In this document: positions 36,201 to 44,230 of the stretch, piece by piece
Numbering within the stretch: the first letter of the stretch is position 1
Layout of the letters: every line of letters begins with the position of its first letter
Origin: Bifidobacteriaceae bacterium
GTDB lineage: Bacteria; Actinomycetota; Actinomycetes; Actinomycetales; WQXJ01
Length of the DNA: 64,000 nucleotides
Assembly (NCBI GenBank): GCA_031281585.1
Contig: JAITFE010000143.1
Coordinates: 1 to 64,000 of the forward strand
Reading direction: 5' to 3'
The notes under the pieces: model-generated
Told to the model about the DNA's origin: nothing
Databases searched by the model: none
The model's input: the letters and a program-made list of their open reading frames with translations, nothing else
Position numbers and translations under genes: made by a program

Positions 36201-36770
36201 GGAGTAGATGTCCTTGTCGGAGGACTTGTCCTGGCCCCTCTCGAAGTACACCCCAGGCGAGCGGACCAGTTGCGAGACAACCACCCGCTCCGTGCCGTTG
36301 ATGATGAAGGTGCCGCGGTCCGTCATGAGCGGGAAATCGCCCATGAAGACCGTCTGCGACTTGATCTCGCCGGTGTTGTAGTTCTGGAACTCCGCCGTCA
36401 CGAACAACGGCGCGGCGTAGGTGAAGTCCTTCTCCTTGCATTGCTCGGCCGTCCACTTGGGCGGCTCGAAGCGGCTCTCCTTGAAGTTCAGCGCCATGGT
36501 CTCGTTGAAGTCCTCGATGGGGCTGATCTCCGTGAAGATCTCTTCCAAACCAGCCACCTCGGGCACTCCGCCGACGCCTTCGGCTTGAGCCGCCGCCAGC
36601 CGGGCACGCCAGTGCTCGTTGCCGATCAGCCAGTCGAAGGAGTCCCGCTGGAGACCCAAGAGATCTGGTACTTCTAATGGTTCGTGGATCTTGGCGAATG
36701 AAATCCTTCCCGATCCACCTAGGGGTGCGTTAGCGTCTACTGTTGAACGTGGGATGCGCGAGGCAGCCAA
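33285..36770 (-). CDS. rpoB: RNA polymerase beta subunit RpoB
   Basis: Second catalytic subunit, about 1161 residues. The rifampicin region ([20 protein letters not shown], then [10 protein letters not shown]) keeps the Asp, His and Ser positions of susceptible enzymes, so no resistance change is seen. The switch region [20 protein letters not shown] and [20 protein letters not shown] are intact. I chose the TTG at 36770 because GGGAGGGA precedes it and it gives the N-terminus (M)AASR... close to other actinobacterial RpoB. A TTG at 36818 would add 16 residues without a binding site. Confidence 0.97.
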   Translation of the reverse strand: MAASRIPRSTVDANAPLGGSGRISFAKIHEPLEVPDLLGLQRDSFDWLIGNEHWRARLAAAQAEGVGGVPEVAGLEEIFTEISPIEDFNETMALNFKESRFEPPKWTAEQCKEKDFTYAAPLFVTAEFQNYNTGEIKSQTVFMGDFPLMTDRGTFIINGTERVVVSQLVRSPGVYFERGQDKSSDKDIYSAKIIPSRGAWLEFEIDKRDTVGVRIDRKRKQSVTVFLKALGVTEEEIRAQFRDFPTVLETLERDHVETQEDALVDIYRKIRPGEPPTAEAGRNLLDTFYLNSKRYDLAKVGRYKVNRKLGLPTDTRSSTLRVEDIIATIKYLAALHAGAKELDTGATTIRIETDDIDHFGNRRIRAVGELIQNQVRTGLSRMERVVRERMTTQDVEAITPQTLINIRPVVASIKEFFGTSQLSQFMDQNNPLAGLTHKRRLSALGPGGLSRDRAGMEVRDVHPSHYGRMCPIETPEGPNIGLIGSLATYGRINPYGFIETPYRVVTDGRVTDEVRYLTADDEDRYVIAQANAPLGPDGSFAEDRVLARTRGGEVEFIHPDEIAYMDVSPRQMVSVATAMIPFLEHDDANRALMGANMQRQAVPLLRSEAPLVGTGMELRAAIDAGDVIIAEKDGVVQEVSADSVVVSNNDGTDRVYRVAKFQRSNQGTSYNQRVVVEEGDQIKAGQVLADGPATDLGELALGRNLKVAFMSWEGHNYEDAIILSKRLVQDDVLSSIHIEEHEVDARDTKLGPEEITRDIPNASEESLADLDERGIIRIGAEVQAGDVLVGKVTPKGETELTPEERLLRAIFGEKAREVRDTSLKVPHGESGTVIGVREFSRDDGDELAPGVNQVVRVHIAQRRKITDGDKLAGRHGNKGVISKILPVEDMPFLADGTPVDVILNPLGVPGRMNVGQVLELHMGWIASQGWKIDDASAEWAKRFTEKMMEGHPGQPIATPVFDGVQEDELTGLLGCTTPNRDGQRLVDQNGKATLFDGRSGEPFPEPVAVGEMYILKLHHLVDDKIHARSTGPYSMITQQPLGGKAQFGGQRFGEMEVWALEAYGAAYALQELLTIKSDDVVGRVKVYEAIVKGENVHEPGIPESFRVLMQEMKSLCLNVDVMSADGTTIEMRDSDDEVYRAAEELGIDLARRPDASSIDEI

Positions 36771-36858
36771 GGTCCCTCCCGGAGTCAAAAAAGCACGCGG
36801 CGCAGCGCTGGGTCTCAAACGTTAAATGGGCATGAGGCACAGAACGGCGCAAGGAGCT

Positions 36859-36887
36859 AGCTTACACCGCAACCCAAGGCTTGTCCA
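36859..36887 (-). promoter_or_regulatory. Promoter of rpoBC
   Basis: On the minus strand TGGACA, 17 bases and TAAGCT form a strong sigma-A-type promoter. It lies about 90 bases before the rpoB start and after the pilC stop, so rpoBC need not depend on the pilus operon. Confidence 0.75.
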
Positions 36888-36999
36888 GCGCCGTTTCCCG
36901 CAGCAAGCCTTGAGCATTGTGCCGACAGCGATCACTTCCGCGGGCGTGGCTGACCGGTTGCCCGATGCCGCCCGGTCACCTTGGCCATGCTTGGACCAG

Positions 37000-38220
37000 C
37001 TACAGCGCGGCACCCGTTGTGAGCTGGAAGATCGGCAAATACAGCGCGATCAAGATGCTGCCGACGATCGCACCCACAACCGCGATCAGGACCGGCTCAA
37101 TGATTGAGGTGATCGAGGCCGTGGCGGCCGTGACCTCTTCGTCGTAGAACTCGGCCACCTTGTCGAGCATCTGGTCCAGAGCGCCAGCCTCCTCGCCAAC
37201 CGCGACCATGTGGGCGATCATGGCCCCGAAGACCGGTTCGGTGGCGATCGCCTTCCCGAGCCCGATCCCGTTCATGACCTGAACCTTGACCCGCTCCACC
37301 GCTTCGGTCACCACGACGTTGCCGGCGGTCTCCCCGACGATTTCCAACGTCTGGACGATCGGCACGCCGACAGCGCTCATGGTGGCGATGGACCGCGACA
37401 GCCGGGCAAGGGCAACTTTCAGCAGCAAGCCGCCAACGATCGGAGTCTTCAGTTTGATCGGGTCGAGCTTCATCCGAACCGACAGGTCGTTCTTGTGTCG
37501 GTTCCACCACCAGACAAAGAAGATGATTCCAGCCAGCAGCGGGATGCCCGCGATCTTCAAGAACTCCGAGAGCTTGACCAGGATCAGGGTCGGCAGCGGC
37601 AACTCCTTGCCCACGCCCTCAAAAATCCCCTGGAAGACGGGCACGATGAACAACAACATGATCACCACGATGATCGCGGCGAAGACCAGCACCACTGCCG
37701 GATAGACCATTGCCGAAGTGACCGCCCTGCGCAGCCGCAATTCGGACTCCATCTGCTCCGCCACCGACAGCAACACGGTGTCGAGGAAGCCGCCGGCCTC
37801 GCCGGCCTTGATCATGGCAATTGTCACAGGCGAGAACACCCGCGGGTGCTTGGCCATGGCCTCGCCGAGCGACGAGCCGGTCTCCACGTCGCCGGCGACT
37901 TCGCGCAGCACCGCGGTCAACGCCGGAGACCCCGCCTGCTCAATGATGGCGTTTAGGGAGTTGAACAGCGACAGGCCAGCGTTGACCATGGTGGCCAGCT
38001 GCCGCATGGCGACGGCCACGTCTTTGGGCTTCGCCCGGTCGCCGCCCAGTTTGATCTCCATGTTGAGGCCGCTCTTGGAAACCTCATCGATGGCGATCGG
38101 CGTCAGGCCGTTCTCCCGCAGGTGGCGCGCAACCGTCTGCTGGTCGGGTCCGTCGATCTTGCCGGAACGGGTCGAGCCGTCGGCTATGACGGTGTACTCA
38201 AAGGTCTTGACTCCGGCCAT
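37000..38220 (-). CDS. pilC: Type IV pilus inner-membrane platform protein PilC
   Basis: Polytopic platform protein on which the PilB and PilT motors act. It has 406 residues with two GspF/PilC repeats, each containing a soluble helical bundle and ending in membrane segments (AMVYPAVVLVFAAIIVVIML near 165-185; ITSIIEPVLIAVVGAIVGSI near 370-390). The motif MIKAGEAGGFLDTVL and its second-repeat counterpart MVAVGEEAGALDQML mark the family. It is the last pilus gene, six bases after pilT. Confidence 0.96.
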   Translation of the reverse strand: MAGVKTFEYTVIADGSTRSGKIDGPDQQTVARHLRENGLTPIAIDEVSKSGLNMEIKLGGDRAKPKDVAVAMRQLATMVNAGLSLFNSLNAIIEQAGSPALTAVLREVAGDVETGSSLGEAMAKHPRVFSPVTIAMIKAGEAGGFLDTVLLSVAEQMESELRLRRAVTSAMVYPAVVLVFAAIIVVIMLLFIVPVFQGIFEGVGKELPLPTLILVKLSEFLKIAGIPLLAGIIFFVWWWNRHKNDLSVRMKLDPIKLKTPIVGGLLLKVALARLSRSIATMSAVGVPIVQTLEIVGETAGNVVVTEAVERVKVQVMNGIGLGKAIATEPVFGAMIAHMVAVGEEAGALDQMLDKVAEFYDEEVTAATASITSIIEPVLIAVVGAIVGSILIALYLPIFQLTTGAAL

Positions 38221-38226
38221 GGGAGG

Positions 38227-39369
38227 TCACATCCTTCCAAATGGACTATTCAGTCCGGCAGCACCCTGCGGAACGCGAGTGGTGCGGCCGAGGAGGCGGG
38301 CGAACTCTTCGGGCGAGCGGGCCGTTTCCAGTCCCTCCTCGAAGGTGATGTCGCCTTGGCGGACCAGGTCCGCCAGCGACTGGTCGAGGGTGTGCATGCC
38401 CTCGTCTTTGCCCGAGTGCAGGGCAGAGTAGATCTGGTGCAGTTTGTTCTCGCGGATCATGGCCCGGATCGCCGGAGTCGCGCGCAAGAGTTCGGTGGCC
38501 ACCACCCGCCCGCGGCCGTCGGCGCGGCGGCACAGCGTCTGCGACAGCACACCTTGGATGGTGATGGCCAACTGGGCGCGAATCTGATCCTGCTGGAACG
38601 AGTCGAACTGGTCGACCATCCGGTTGATCGATTGGGCCACACCCTGGGTGTGCAGCGTGGCGAACACCAGGTGGCCGGTCTCAGCAGCACGCAGCGCGAT
38701 CTCCATGGTCTCCTTGTCCCGCATCTCGCCCACCAGGATGATGTCGGGGTCTTGCCTCAGAGCGTGCTTCAAGGCCTCGGAGAAGGAGAGCGTGTCCACC
38801 CCCACTTCGCGCTGCGCCACCAGGCAGCGGTTGGAGGTGTGTTGGAACTCGATCGGGTCCTCGATCGTCAAAATGTGACCCGAACGGGTGCGGTTGGCCA
38901 GGTCGATGATGGCTGCCAGGGTGGTGGACTTGCCAGAGCCGGTCGGCCCGCAAACCAGTACCAAGCCGCGCGGCAGGCCGGAGAAGGTCTTGACCACACC
39001 AGGGATGCGCAGTTCTTCCAGGGGAAGGATTTTGTCCGGGATGACCCGGAAAGCGGCCGAGATGGAACCGCGGTCCCAGAACAGGTTGCAACGGAACATG
39101 CGCCCTGAGGGCACCTGGTAGGAGTAGTCCAGCTCAAGATCGTGTTCGAACCGCTCTTGCTGGTTCCGGTTGATCATCCCCATCAACTGCTCGTAAAGTG
39201 CGTCCTCACCCGGGGCCGTGTAGCCCGGCAGCGGTGTGAGGTTGCCAGACTGGCGGATGACGGGCGGCAACAGCGCCGTCAGGTGCAAGTCGGAGGCACC
39301 CAAGGCGGCTGCCTCTTCAAGCGCTTGAACCAGGTCCAGTCCCGTTACGGCGGGATACGCTTCAGTCAT
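38227..39369 (-). CDS. pilT: Type IV pilus retraction ATPase PilT
   Basis: Hexameric motor that disassembles the pilus and powers retraction. The 380 residues contain Walker A GPTGSGKST at about 142-150, the Asp box TIEDPIEF, Walker B DPDIILVGEMRD and the His box GHLVFATLHTQ. The PilT-type C-terminal region is present (LLRATPAIRAMIRENKLHQI, similar to the AIRNLIRE motif needed for retraction). Three bases separate it from pilB. A retraction motor implies dynamic pili (twitching, DNA uptake or adhesion). Confidence 0.95.
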   Translation of the reverse strand: MTEAYPAVTGLDLVQALEEAAALGASDLHLTALLPPVIRQSGNLTPLPGYTAPGEDALYEQLMGMINRNQQERFEHDLELDYSYQVPSGRMFRCNLFWDRGSISAAFRVIPDKILPLEELRIPGVVKTFSGLPRGLVLVCGPTGSGKSTTLAAIIDLANRTRSGHILTIEDPIEFQHTSNRCLVAQREVGVDTLSFSEALKHALRQDPDIILVGEMRDKETMEIALRAAETGHLVFATLHTQGVAQSINRMVDQFDSFQQDQIRAQLAITIQGVLSQTLCRRADGRGRVVATELLRATPAIRAMIRENKLHQIYSALHSGKDEGMHTLDQSLADLVRQGDITFEEGLETARSPEEFARLLGRTTRVPQGAAGLNSPFGRM

Positions 39370-39372
39370 CGC

Positions 39373-41049
39373 TCATGCCACCACCCTCAGTAGTTCCTCC
39401 ACAGAAGTCATGCCTTTGGCCACTTTGGCCCAACCGTCTTGTCGCAGCGAAATCATGCCTTGTTGGGCCGCCAATTCGTTGAGTTCTCGGGTGGACTTGC
39501 GCAGCGCGGTCATGTGTTCCAATTCTTTGGACATGTTCATGATCTCGTGGACCGCCATGCGGCCCTTGTAGCCCGTGTTGGCGCACGCCGAGCAACCAGC
39601 TGGCCGGTAAAGCTGGGTTGGCGGCGGCTCCTTGAAAACCCAGTCCTCCGTGAGCACCTTCCGTTCCGCCTCCGTCACGGCGAAGGGCTGACGGCACCGT
39701 TCGCACAGCCGACGAGCCAGGCGCTGGGCCACCACGCAGTCCAGAGCCGAAGCCACCAAGAACGGCTCAATGCCCATCTCAGTCAACCGTGTGACCGCCG
39801 AAGGGGCGTCATTGGTGTGGAGAGTGGACAGCACCAAGTGGCCGGTCAGTGCGGCCTCGACGGCGATCTTCGCGGTCTCACCGTCACGGATTTCCCCCAC
39901 GAGCACCACATCCGGATCGGCCCGCAAGATCGAGCGCAACGCCGAGGCAAAAGTCAGACCGGCCTTCGGGTTGACTTGGATCTGGTTGATGCCGGACATC
40001 CTGTATTCGACTGGGTCCTCAATCGTGATGATGTTGACCTCCGGACGGGAGATCTCTCGAATGGCGGCGTACAGGGTGGTTGACTTGCCGGAACCCGTCG
40101 GGCCGGTGGCGAGAATCATGCCGTAGGGCTTGGTATACGAGGCCTTGAACTTGTTGAACGAATCATCTGAAAACGACAGCTTGCGCAAATCGACTTCAAC
40201 GGCCGAAGTGTTCAGAATACGCATGACGACTTTCTCGCCCCAGACAGTCGGCAACGTTGCGACGCGAAGGTCCACGTTGCCGCCGTCGACCTCGATCGAA
40301 ATACGGCCGTCTTGGGGCTTGCGCCGCTCGGCGATGTCGATGTTCGACATGATCTTGATGCGGGAAATGACTTGCGATTGGATCGACTTGGGGGCGTTCT
40401 GCATTTCATGAAGAACGCCGTCGATCCGGTAGCGAACTCTCAGGTCGTGCTCCTCCGGTTCCAGGTGGATGTCCGAGCAGCCGTCGTGAATCGCTTGGGA
40501 AATCAGCAGATGCACCCACCGGACGACAGGGGAATCCTCCGCGACGACTTCGGTCACCGAGACGAGGTCTCTTTGCTCCTCGCGCGCGACCGAGTCGATG
40601 GTCTGCCCGATCGAGTCGATCTCCGAATCTGAACGGACCCACCGCTTGATGGCCCGCTCCAGGGCGCTGCGCTGCGCGACCACCGGTGCGACAGCGGAGC
40701 CAAGATAAGACCGCACGTCGTCAAGCGCGACAATATTGCCCGGCTCAGCCATGGCCAGCAGCACCGTGTCGCCCTCGCGGGCCACTGGCAAGAGCAAGTG
40801 GCGGCGGCAAATCGCCGCGGGGACCGAGACGGCCACACGGGCGTCAACCGGATAAACGTCAATGTCGATAAAGCGCAGCCCCGCCGCCTCGGCGAGCACC
40901 GGGATGAGGTCCTCTTCCGTCAGCACGCCGGATGAGACCAGCGCCTGCCCCAGGGTCACACCCTCCAAGCTCTGTTGACGAACTGCCTGGTCAAGCTGGT
41001 CCTTGGAGACCAAGCCCCGGGACAGCAGGGTTTGCTCTAGTGCGCTCAT
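39373..41049 (-). CDS. pilB: Type IV pilus extension ATPase PilB
   Basis: Motor for pilus assembly, 558 residues. An N-terminal GspE/MshEN-like domain (about 1-150; the start SALEQTLLSRGLVSKDQL is typical) is followed by the ATPase core with Walker A GPTGSGKST, IEDPVEYRM, Walker B DPDVVLVGEIRD and GHLVLSTLHTND. A four-cysteine zinc element follows (CERC and CSAC). MshEN-type N-termini can bind cyclic di-GMP; whether this one does is open. Its ATG overlaps the stop of the PAS gene (ATGA), tying pilB translation to the sensor module. Confidence 0.96.
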   Translation of the reverse strand: MSALEQTLLSRGLVSKDQLDQAVRQQSLEGVTLGQALVSSGVLTEEDLIPVLAEAAGLRFIDIDVYPVDARVAVSVPAAICRRHLLLPVAREGDTVLLAMAEPGNIVALDDVRSYLGSAVAPVVAQRSALERAIKRWVRSDSEIDSIGQTIDSVAREEQRDLVSVTEVVAEDSPVVRWVHLLISQAIHDGCSDIHLEPEEHDLRVRYRIDGVLHEMQNAPKSIQSQVISRIKIMSNIDIAERRKPQDGRISIEVDGGNVDLRVATLPTVWGEKVVMRILNTSAVEVDLRKLSFSDDSFNKFKASYTKPYGMILATGPTGSGKSTTLYAAIREISRPEVNIITIEDPVEYRMSGINQIQVNPKAGLTFASALRSILRADPDVVLVGEIRDGETAKIAVEAALTGHLVLSTLHTNDAPSAVTRLTEMGIEPFLVASALDCVVAQRLARRLCERCRQPFAVTEAERKVLTEDWVFKEPPPTQLYRPAGCSACANTGYKGRMAVHEIMNMSKELEHMTALRKSTRELNELAAQQGMISLRQDGWAKVAKGMTSVEELLRVVA

Positions 41050-42467
41050 CTGACACCCCTTGGCATGACCAGGCCCATCGAATTGAAGACGGCCTGAGTG
41101 TGGTCGTAGTTGTCGCTGATCAAGTGCCGGGCGGTCGCGTTGATGCGGCCCAGGATCTCCTCCAGGGGGGCCCGGTCAAACGGCCGGGCCTCATCCACGC
41201 AGGCCTTGGCGAGGGAGCGCAACGAACTGAGCTCCTCGTGGGACTTGTGGAGGCGCTCGTCAATCGGCCCGACCAACGGCCCAAGCTGGGCCGACACGCC
41301 GTACTTGGGCACTTGGATGCGCCAAGCGGACAGGAACTTTTGGAACTGGCCCAGGCTGGCGCCGGCGGATTCGACGTGGCGGCCCACGTCGGTCAAGACC
41401 TGCTGGGCGCCTTCCAGGCCCGACGAAACCGCCTCCACGTCATCGGCCAACGCGTAGCACAGCAGCGGCACGTACAGGAAACCTTCGGGCGGCGCGAAAC
41501 CGTCCAGGTTCTCCAGGGCGAAGTTGATGACCATGTCGTTGTGCAACTGGGCCAGGGCGATCCGGAAGCGCAACTCCATCACGCCCAGCCGCACCTGTGA
41601 GAGCCGCTCCGGAAGCGGGGTCACCACATGCTCGGCGCCAGCCCCGACCTGGGTCATGGCGTTGGCGGTCGAGACCAGGATCGGCGCGTGCCCTGCCACC
41701 CGCTGGGAGGCGTCCAAAGCGACTTGGGTGACTTGCGCCAAAGTCGCCACCGTCCCGCCAAGCTGTTGCGATCCGCCCTGCAGCGCCTCAGCCAGGCGTT
41801 GCAGCGAATCCAAGCGGCCAAGCAGTTCGCCGATCAACTCGTCCATCGCGACCGCGTTGTTGAGAATGTCGGCGATGTCGCCGTGCGCCTCGGGACGGTA
41901 GGTCCGCCGGGCGGACAACGACACCCGCGTCTGGGTTTCGGCCGGCAAAGCGGTGTACATGAACTCGTCATAGGACGGGAAGCCCGCGTCCGCCAGCATT
42001 CCCGCCAAAGCGACCAGACCCGCCGTGGCCGTCTGCGACCGGTTGGCGCCGTTCCGCTTGGCCTCCTCCTCGATCGGCAGAGCCTGGCCGTACAGCGAGA
42101 GCGCCGCGTTCCAAAGCGGCTCGAAGCGGGGGGAGGACCGAACAGACAAGAACCCGCTGCCCATAGGCGTGACCGTCGCAAACACCTGGTAGTCGAAACC
42201 GTCCTTGGCCAGGTTCTTGACGTATGCGGCGAACGGTTTGCCGCCCAGCAACGTGTCCCACATCAGCTTGAAGGCGCCACCCGGCATCAACGGGTTGCGG
42301 ATTAAGTTGTGCGGTGCTCCCATCAGTTCGTTTCGCGGGAAGGCCGAGAGCCGGGCGAACACCGAGTTGGCCGCCGTGATGACGCCCTTTCGGTCGGTGC
42401 AGGAGAAGAACAACTCGTCAACTCCAACACGCCGTTCTTGCCCGATCCGGGCTTTGCGATCAAGCAT
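41046..42467 (-). CDS. PAS-domain sensor protein coupled to pilB
   Basis: A 473-residue protein with a PAS domain at ~16-125 (DELFFSCTDRKGVITAANSV, ELMGAPHNLIRNPLMPGGAF, YVKNLAKDGFDYQVFATVTP), similar to the sensing domain of Aer. A long, mainly helical part follows (LHNDMVINFALENLDGF, FLSAWRIQVPKYGVSAQLGP). No transmembrane segment and no clear chemoreceptor signalling tip are seen. The ATG overlaps the GTPase gene by eight bases and its stop overlaps pilB. A likely role is to bring a redox, light or metabolite signal to the GTPase module or directly to PilB. Its paralogue is at 27679-29112. Confidence 0.82.
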   Translation of the reverse strand: MLDRKARIGQERRVGVDELFFSCTDRKGVITAANSVFARLSAFPRNELMGAPHNLIRNPLMPGGAFKLMWDTLLGGKPFAAYVKNLAKDGFDYQVFATVTPMGSGFLSVRSSPRFEPLWNAALSLYGQALPIEEEAKRNGANRSQTATAGLVALAGMLADAGFPSYDEFMYTALPAETQTRVSLSARRTYRPEAHGDIADILNNAVAMDELIGELLGRLDSLQRLAEALQGGSQQLGGTVATLAQVTQVALDASQRVAGHAPILVSTANAMTQVGAGAEHVVTPLPERLSQVRLGVMELRFRIALAQLHNDMVINFALENLDGFAPPEGFLYVPLLCYALADDVEAVSSGLEGAQQVLTDVGRHVESAGASLGQFQKFLSAWRIQVPKYGVSAQLGPLVGPIDERLHKSHEELSSLRSLAKACVDEARPFDRAPLEEILGRINATARHLISDNYDHTQAVFNSMGLVMPRGVR

Positions 42468-43065
42468 TGCGCAACCTATCCATTGCCACGCGCACCACTG
42501 CGACCAGCGCCTGCTTCGCGGCTTCGCGGGAACGCGCATCCGAATACATGACCGGGATATCGGGGCCCACGGCCAACGCGTCGCGCACATCCTCGAGCGT
42601 GTGACGGGCAATCCCGTCGAAGCAGTTGACCACCACGACGAATGGGATCCCGCGGGATTCGAAGTAGTCCACGGCCGTGAAGCCCTGGTCCAACCGGTCG
42701 GTGTCCACCAGCACGACCGCGCCGATGGCGCCGCGGACCAAGTCATCCCACATGAAGAGGAAGCGCTCCTGGCCCGGCGTGCCGAACAGATACAGCCAAA
42801 GGGAATCGCCCAGCGCGATGCGGCCAAAGTCCATGGCCACCGTGGTGGTTTCCTTCTGGGCCGCCCGCCGTCCCGCGTCATCCACTCCCAGGGAGTGTTC
42901 CGTCATGTCGGCTTCGGTGTTCAACGGCTCAATATCCGAAACCGCGCCAATGAACGTGGTCTTGCCAACGGCGAAGCCGCCGGCCACCACGATTTTGACG
43001 ACTGTCGGAGGCTTGGGCCGCGTCACGGTAGCGCCTTGGCTCGGCTCATAGTTTGGATATTGCAT
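42460..43065 (-). CDS. Small GTPase of the conservon type (CvnD-like)
   Basis: A 201-residue Ras-like GTPase of the actinobacterial Cvn 'ATP/GTP-binding' family. Walker A GGFAVGKTT is at 29-37, a Thr-rich switch I region (KETTTVAMDFGRI) follows, the switch II FGTPGQERFLFMW has Gln, and the base-recognition element is NCFDG, typical of this family instead of NKxD. It overlaps the DUF742 gene by 20 bases and the PAS gene by eight. In Streptomyces such GTPases act with the Roadblock and kinase-like partners of the conservon. Here the neighbours are pilus motors. Confidence 0.92.
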   Translation of the reverse strand: MQYPNYEPSQGATVTRPKPPTVVKIVVAGGFAVGKTTFIGAVSDIEPLNTEADMTEHSLGVDDAGRRAAQKETTTVAMDFGRIALGDSLWLYLFGTPGQERFLFMWDDLVRGAIGAVVLVDTDRLDQGFTAVDYFESRGIPFVVVVNCFDGIARHTLEDVRDALAVGPDIPVMYSDARSREAAKQALVAVVRVAMDRLRNA

Positions 43066-43708
43066 TTAGAACACTCTCCAGTAGCTCCAGGGTTTGTTCG
43101 CGTGAGACGGGCCCGCCCGAACCCACGCCGCCGCCGCCGCCCGCCATGGTGTCATGCACCACCAGGACGCCAGCCTCAGCTAGATCGGAAACAAGCACCT
43201 TGACAACACCCACCGGCAGTTTCAGGTGCGCGGAAACTTCGGCCACGGTCAAGTACGTGGTGGCGATCTGCCGCACGATGGCGGCTTCCTCGGGCGACAG
43301 GGTTTTGCCCGTGTCCGCCAGCCACTGTTCGTTGGCGACTTCGAGAATTGACTCAAGGCGGGTGCTGGTGCTGCCCTTGGTCCGCCCGCCGGTCACCACG
43401 AAGGGCCTGACCGAGGCGACGTCTTCGACGGACAGCGACACCTTCGCCTCGTCTTCGATCCGGCGCCGGGGCCGCTTGCGCGGCGAGGCGGGGACCGACG
43501 GGCGCGGGGCACGCGCCTCGGCCGGGTGGCTGGCCGCCGGCGCGGATCGCGGGTGGACGGGGGCCGTCCGGGCCACGGGGGCGCCGGCCGGTGGGATGTC
43601 GGTCTTGGCTGGGGAAGCGAGCGATTCGAACGTTCGCTCAGCCAAGCCGCTCGAGTCGGCGTCCGTCCGTCTGGGGACGGGGCGCCGCTGCGCGGGAGAT
43701 GGCATCAT
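43046..43708 (-). CDS. DUF742 protein (CvnC-like)
   Basis: About 220 residues. The C-terminal ~115 are DUF742 (VRPFVVTGGRTKGSTSTRLE, TVAEVSAHLKLPVGVVKVLV with winged-helix character, DLAEAGVLVVHD). The N-terminal ~100 are Pro/Ala/Arg-rich and ought to be unstructured. In conservons this protein is the third component, of unclear biochemical role. The start is one of two adjacent ATG codons overlapping the cvnB-like stop. Frames further upstream lie within the Roadblock gene. Confidence 0.88.
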   Translation of the reverse strand: MMPSPAQRRPVPRRTDADSSGLAERTFESLASPAKTDIPPAGAPVARTAPVHPRSAPAASHPAEARAPRPSVPASPRKRPRRRIEDEAKVSLSVEDVASVRPFVVTGGRTKGSTSTRLESILEVANEQWLADTGKTLSPEEAAIVRQIATTYLTVAEVSAHLKLPVGVVKVLVSDLAEAGVLVVHDTMAGGGGGVGSGGPVSREQTLELLESVLNAISKL

Positions 43709-44160
43709 CGGCCACCCCGCACGGTGCCGGTTGTCGGCAGGGCGTCCCGCATTTCGGCGATTAGCTGCGGCGTCAAGAAGGACTCGGCGCGGCCCACCAG
43801 AGTCGCCATCTCGTAGCCAACCAGGCCCACGTCGGAATCCGGTTCGCACAGCACCGCCAACACCGATCCATAGGAGATCGACATCAGCATGACGAAGCCT
43901 TCCTCGTATTCGATGACCGATTGGCGGTCCCGACCTATGCCAAGTTCGCGTCCCGCGCCGCGGGCCAACGACGACATGCCGGAGCAGATCGCCGCCATAA
44001 TGTCGCCGACGGTCCTGTCGGCGCCGCCGGACATGGTCATCAGCAAGCCGTCGGCGCTGACCACAACGCCGAGCCGGGCTCCCGGGGTCGAGCGCACAAA
44101 CGAGTCAAGGAGCCAGGTCAGATCCTGCCTATTCTCCCCGGTCTGGTAGTTGGTCGTCAT
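43705..44160 (-). CDS. Roadblock/LC7-domain protein (CvnB-like)
   Basis: A 151-residue Roadblock/LC7 protein (LTWLLDSFVRSTPGARLGVV, VSADGLLMTMSGG, IEYEEGFVMLMSISYGSVLA). Proteins of this fold regulate small GTPases, for example MglB with MglA. It is preceded by AAGGAGA and followed without a gap by the DUF742 gene. Within the conservon it is expected to contact the GTPase or the kinase-like protein. Confidence 0.92.
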   Translation of the reverse strand: MTTNYQTGENRQDLTWLLDSFVRSTPGARLGVVVSADGLLMTMSGGADRTVGDIMAAICSGMSSLARGAGRELGIGRDRQSVIEYEEGFVMLMSISYGSVLAVLCEPDSDVGLVGYEMATLVGRAESFLTPQLIAEMRDALPTTGTVRGGR

Positions 44161-44230
44161 CTGAGTTCTCCTTGGATGGACATGGGAATAAGTTCAGTCT
44201 TTGATTCGTGATGATGGATCATGGCGGACC

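Noticed and set aside
36771-36818. Upstream TTG start for rpoB (16 extra residues)
   Set aside because: No ribosome binding site there, while the TTG at 36770 has GGGAGGGA and gives the usual actinobacterial N-terminus.
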